A stretch of 64,000 nucleotides of DNA, taken from positions 1 through 64,000 of the forward strand of contig NZ_JAUSRN010000006.1 of NCBI RefSeq assembly GCF_030811855.1. The letters are read 5' to 3'. The notes below the pieces were generated by a model. That model saw only the letters and a program-made list of their open reading frames with translations. It did no database searches and had not been told where the DNA came from. This document shows, piece by piece, positions 61,235-64,000 of the stretch; position 1 is the stretch's first letter; every line of letters begins with the position of its first letter. The position numbers and the translations under genes are program-made. The DNA comes from Variovorax paradoxus. Lineage in GTDB: Bacteria > Pseudomonadota > Gammaproteobacteria > Burkholderiales > Burkholderiaceae_C.

Positions 61235-63127
61235 ATGCATCGTTCCATTGCCACCGTCTCTCTCAGCGGCACGCTTCGCCAGAAGCTCGAGGCCGTTTCG
61301 GCCGCGGGGTTCGACGGCATCGAACTGTTCGAGGCCGACTTCGTCAACTTCAAGGGCAGCGCCGACGAGCTGGGCCGCATCACCGCGGACCTGGGCCTCT
61401 CGATCGACCTGTACCAGCCGTTCCGCGACTTCGAGGGCATGCCCGAGGCGCAGTTCCGGCGCAGCCTGGAACGCGCGGAGCGCAAGTTCGACCTGATGGA
61501 GGCGATGGGCGCGCCGTTGATGCTGTGCTGCTCCAACACCTCGCTGCTGGCCGTCGATGACCCGGCCCTGGCCGCGGCTCAGCTGCATGAACTCGCGGAG
61601 CGCGCCGCCCGCCGCAATCTTCGCGTGGGCTTCGAGGCCCTGGCCTGGGGCCGCTTCACCTCGCTCTATGGCGAGGCCTGGAATATCGTGCGCGAGGCCG
61701 ATCATCCGAACCTCGGCCTGATTCTCGACAGCTTTCACACACTGTCGCTGAAGGACGATCCCACCGGCATCGCGGCCATTCCGGGCGACAAGATCTTCTT
61801 CCTGCAGATGGCTGACGCGCCGCTGCTTTCGATGGACGTGCTGCAGTGGGCCCGCCACCACCGATCGTTTCCGGGGCAGGGCGACTTCGACGTGATCGGT
61901 TTCTTCGAGCAGGTGCTGCGCGCGGGCTACACCGGGCCGCTCTCGCTGGAGATCTTCAACGACGTGTTCCGCGAAACGCCCAACCGCCGCACCGCGGTGG
62001 ACGCGATGCGCTCGCTGCTGTACCTCGAAAGCGAGGCGAAGCGGCGGCTGGCGCCAGCCGCCGATGAGCCTGCGTACGCGCAGCGCGTCGAGCTGTTCAG
62101 CCCGCCCGCCGTGCCGGCGCTTTCGGGCCTCTCGTTCATCGAGTTCGCGGCGGACGAGACATCGGCCCTCGTGCTCGGCACGCTGTTCGGGCAGCTGGGC
62201 TTCCGCCGTGTCGGCCGGCACCGCTCCAAGGCTGTGGTGCTGTACCGCCAGGGCGAGATCAACCTGATCGTCAATGCGCAGCCGGATTCGTTCGCGCGCA
62301 GCCGCTTCGAAGCGCATGGCACCTCCGTCTGCGCGCTGGGCGTGCGCTGCGCCGATCCGCAGGCGGCCGTCGACCGCGCAACGGCCATGCGTTCGCAGCG
62401 CCACGACAGCCCGGTCGGACCTGACGAATTGCGCGTGCCTGCCATCGTGGCGCCGGGCGGCAACCTCATCCATTTCGTTGCCGAGTCGCTGGGCACCAAT
62501 GGCCTGTACGAAGCCGATTTCATCCTCGAGGAAGATGCATCGGCCGCCTCCGCAGATGCGGGCCTGATGCAGATCGACCACGTGGCGCTGGGCCTGGCGG
62601 TGGACCAGCTCGACACCTGGGTGCTGTTCACGCGCGCCGTGCTGGGGCTGGAGCCGGGCGAGAGCTTGGAGCTGGCCGACCCCTTCGGGCTCATCCGCAG
62701 CCGGGGCGTGGCCAATGCCGATCGCAGCGTGCGGCTGGTGCTGAACGTGTCGCTGAGCCAGCGCACCCGCACCGCGCGCACGCTGAGCGTGACCGGCGGC
62801 GGCGCGGTGCACCACATCGCAATGCGATGCGATGACATCTTCGAGAGCGTGGCGCGGCTGCGCGCCGCCGGCACGCGCTTCGTGCCCATTTCGGACAACT
62901 ACTACGACGACCTGGCCACGCGCATCGACCTGGATCCGGCGCTGCTCGCACGGCTGCGCGAGGCGGGTGTGCTGTTCGACCGTTCGTCGGCAGGTGACTA
63001 CCTGCACATCTACACCGAGAACATCGAAGGCGGACTCTTCTTCGAACTGGCACAGCGCACCGCGGGCTACGACGCCTACGGCGCGCTCAACGCACCCGCG
63101 CGCATGGCATCGCAGGCGCAGGCATAG
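61235..63127 (+). CDS. quiC: 3-dehydroshikimate dehydratase fused to an HPPD-like domain
   Basis: This 630-residue fusion has an N-terminal TIM barrel (1-280) that dehydrates 3-dehydroshikimate to protocatechuate. Metal ligands are Glu134 (VGFEALAW), Asp165 with His168 (LILDSFH), Gln191 (FFLQMADA) and Glu239 (LSLEIFND), the same spacing as known for Pseudomonas QuiC1. The C-terminal half is a double VOC domain like 4-hydroxyphenylpyruvate dioxygenase with a full His-His-Glu set (His449, His527, Glu604), whose present role is unclear. The ATG at 61235 gives the conserved N-terminus (IATVSLSGTL). It links hydroaromatic acids to the pca pathway. Confidence 0.93.
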   Translation: MHRSIATVSLSGTLRQKLEAVSAAGFDGIELFEADFVNFKGSADELGRITADLGLSIDLYQPFRDFEGMPEAQFRRSLERAERKFDLMEAMGAPLMLCCSNTSLLAVDDPALAAAQLHELAERAARRNLRVGFEALAWGRFTSLYGEAWNIVREADHPNLGLILDSFHTLSLKDDPTGIAAIPGDKIFFLQMADAPLLSMDVLQWARHHRSFPGQGDFDVIGFFEQVLRAGYTGPLSLEIFNDVFRETPNRRTAVDAMRSLLYLESEAKRRLAPAADEPAYAQRVELFSPPAVPALSGLSFIEFAADETSALVLGTLFGQLGFRRVGRHRSKAVVLYRQGEINLIVNAQPDSFARSRFEAHGTSVCALGVRCADPQAAVDRATAMRSQRHDSPVGPDELRVPAIVAPGGNLIHFVAESLGTNGLYEADFILEEDASAASADAGLMQIDHVALGLAVDQLDTWVLFTRAVLGLEPGESLELADPFGLIRSRGVANADRSVRLVLNVSLSQRTRTARTLSVTGGGAVHHIAMRCDDIFESVARLRAAGTRFVPISDNYYDDLATRIDLDPALLARLREAGVLFDRSSAGDYLHIYTENIEGGLFFELAQRTAGYDAYGALNAPARMASQAQA

Positions 63128-63154
63128 ATTTTTTCGTCAACCCTGGAGACAAAC

Positions 63155-64000
63155 CATGGCAAATCCCACGGCCCACGAGCCGAAAGGCAAGCACCAGTCC
63201 AAGAAGGCCACCGCAAGCGGCTGGATCGGCTCGGCGCTTGAGTACTACGACTTCTTCATCTACGCCACCGCCGCGGCGCTGATCTTTCCGCAAATCTTCT
63301 TTCCGAAGGGCGATCCGCAGATTGCGATCATCGCGTCGCTCGCGACGTACGGCGTGGGCTACGTCGCACGGCCGATCGGCGCGCTGCTGCTGGGCCACTG
63401 GGGTGACACGCACGGCCGCAAGACGGTGCTGATCGTCTGCATGTTCCTGATGGGTTTTTCCACCATCGCCGTCGGCCTGCTGCCGACGTACGACCAGGTC
63501 GGCCTGTGGGCGCCCGCGCTGCTGGTGGTGCTGCGGCTCATCCAGGGCTTTGCTGTGGCCGGCGAAATTTCGGGCGCGAGTTCGATGATCCTGGAGCATG
63601 CGCCGTTCGGGCGCCGCGGCTTCTTCGCGAGCTTCACGCTGCAGGGCGTGCAGGCGGGCCAGATCATGGCGGCCGCCGTGTTCCTGCCGCTCGCGCACTA
63701 CATGGACAAGGACGCCTTCAACTCCTGGGGCTGGCGCATTCCGTTTTTGCTGAGCTTCATCGTCATCGTGGCGGGCTACATCATCCGCAAGGAAGTGGAC
63801 GAGACTCCAGCCTTCACGGAGGTCGACCAGAGCGGCAAGGTGCCGAAGGCGCCGGTGATCCAGGCCGTGACCGAGAGCTGGCGGGACATGGTGCGCGTGC
63901 TGCTGTGTTCCCTGATGAACGTGATTCCGGTGGTCGCGACCATCTTTGGCGCCGCCTACGCAGTGCAGCCAGGCTACGGCATCAACTTCGAGAAAGACAT
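63155..64000 (+). CDS. MHS-family metabolite:proton symporter, cut by window end
   Basis: At least 282 residues are visible; the 3' end lies outside the window. It begins MANPTAHEPKGKHQSKKATA. Features GWIGSALEYYDFFIYATAAAL, GYVARPIGALLLGHWGDTHG and RLIQGFAVAGEISGASSMIL are those of the MHS branch, which includes ShiA (shikimate), PcaT and KgtP. It sits 27 bases after quiC with CTGGAGAC as ribosome site, so it is probably a second importer for shikimate, dehydroshikimate or protocatechuate. Confidence 0.9.

Noticed and set aside
61172..63007. A 611-codon minus-strand open frame opposite quiC
   Set aside because: It is a mirror frame of the well-supported quiC, with no start context or motif.
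1..64000. tRNA, rRNA or transposase genes
   Set aside because: Reading the intergenic stretches gave no cloverleaf-like segment, no rRNA-like sequence and no complete insertion sequence.

Overview
The window looks like chromosomal DNA from a high-GC betaproteobacterium of the order Burkholderiales, most likely family Comamonadaceae and plausibly Variovorax. This rests on gene content only: Bug/TctC binding proteins next to a two-component system, an etfBA plus acyl-CoA dehydrogenase block, a FrcBCA/ROK fructose-type locus, a quinate/shikimate-protocatechuate operon with a QuiC fusion, and Gly-run lipoproteins. No rRNA or tRNA is present to confirm it.

Layout. (1) 0.1-4.1 kb, plus strand: the 3' end of a fatty-acid/polyketide-like operon (ABC exporter ATPase and permease, acyl carrier protein, ketosynthase, short ketosynthase-like protein), probably aryl-polyene-like, continuing upstream of the window. 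(2) 4.1-9.9 kb, minus strand: HD hydrolase, MltB, then a transglutaminase/DUF58/MoxR set. (3) 9.9-22.3 kb: housekeeping and catabolic genes (HDAC-like amidohydrolase, MscS channel, etfBA with a strong terminator, acyl-CoA dehydrogenase, nitronate monooxygenase, acyltransferase 3, DUF2167 protein, cupin, aroC, MFS). (4) 22.4-23.8 kb: a lipoprotein.

(5) 23.8-41.9 kb is the accessory island and the most interesting part: a type VI secretion effector locus without the secretion apparatus. It starts with an AT-rich promoter region and a 28-residue hydrophobic leader peptide that overlaps the vgrG start. Then come VgrG with a C-terminal extension, Rhs1 (1592 aa), a VOC-fold protein, two small unknowns, a Sel1-repeat protein, a pentapeptide-repeat protein, Rhs2 (1571 aa) and a small acidic protein. 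Downstream lie a leucine-rich-repeat-variant relic, an orphan Rhs C-terminal cassette with its own partner gene, and a fourth, decayed cassette marked by a 60-bp scar of Rhs core sequence. Each Rhs tip is unrelated to the others and each is followed by a short gene, usually with an ATGA overlap. This suggests a stepwise record of toxin-tip replacement by recombination between near-identical Rhs cores. Neither full Rhs protein has a recognisable PAAR domain or an EagR chaperone gene.

(6) 42.1-46.1 kb: a fructose-type ABC importer (frcBCA) with a ROK regulator and a clear inverted-repeat operator. (7) 46.1-51.6 kb: a Pro/Ala-rich membrane protein, a winged-helix protein with a degenerate nucleotidyltransferase-like domain, and a TctDE-like two-component system flanked by two Bug-type binding proteins. 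(8) 51.7-64 kb: a quinate/shikimate to beta-ketoadipate catabolic region. An IclR-type regulator is divergent from an operon of a shikimate-dehydrogenase-like enzyme, a TRAP transporter (DctQMP), a second such dehydrogenase, pcaB, pcaC, an MFS permease and pcaD, followed by quiC and an MHS-family permease cut by the window end. Two promoters in this region carry the same bipartite operator (two 15-bp boxes 21 bp apart), which ties the segment into one putative regulon. Protocatechuate dioxygenase (pcaGH) is not in the window.
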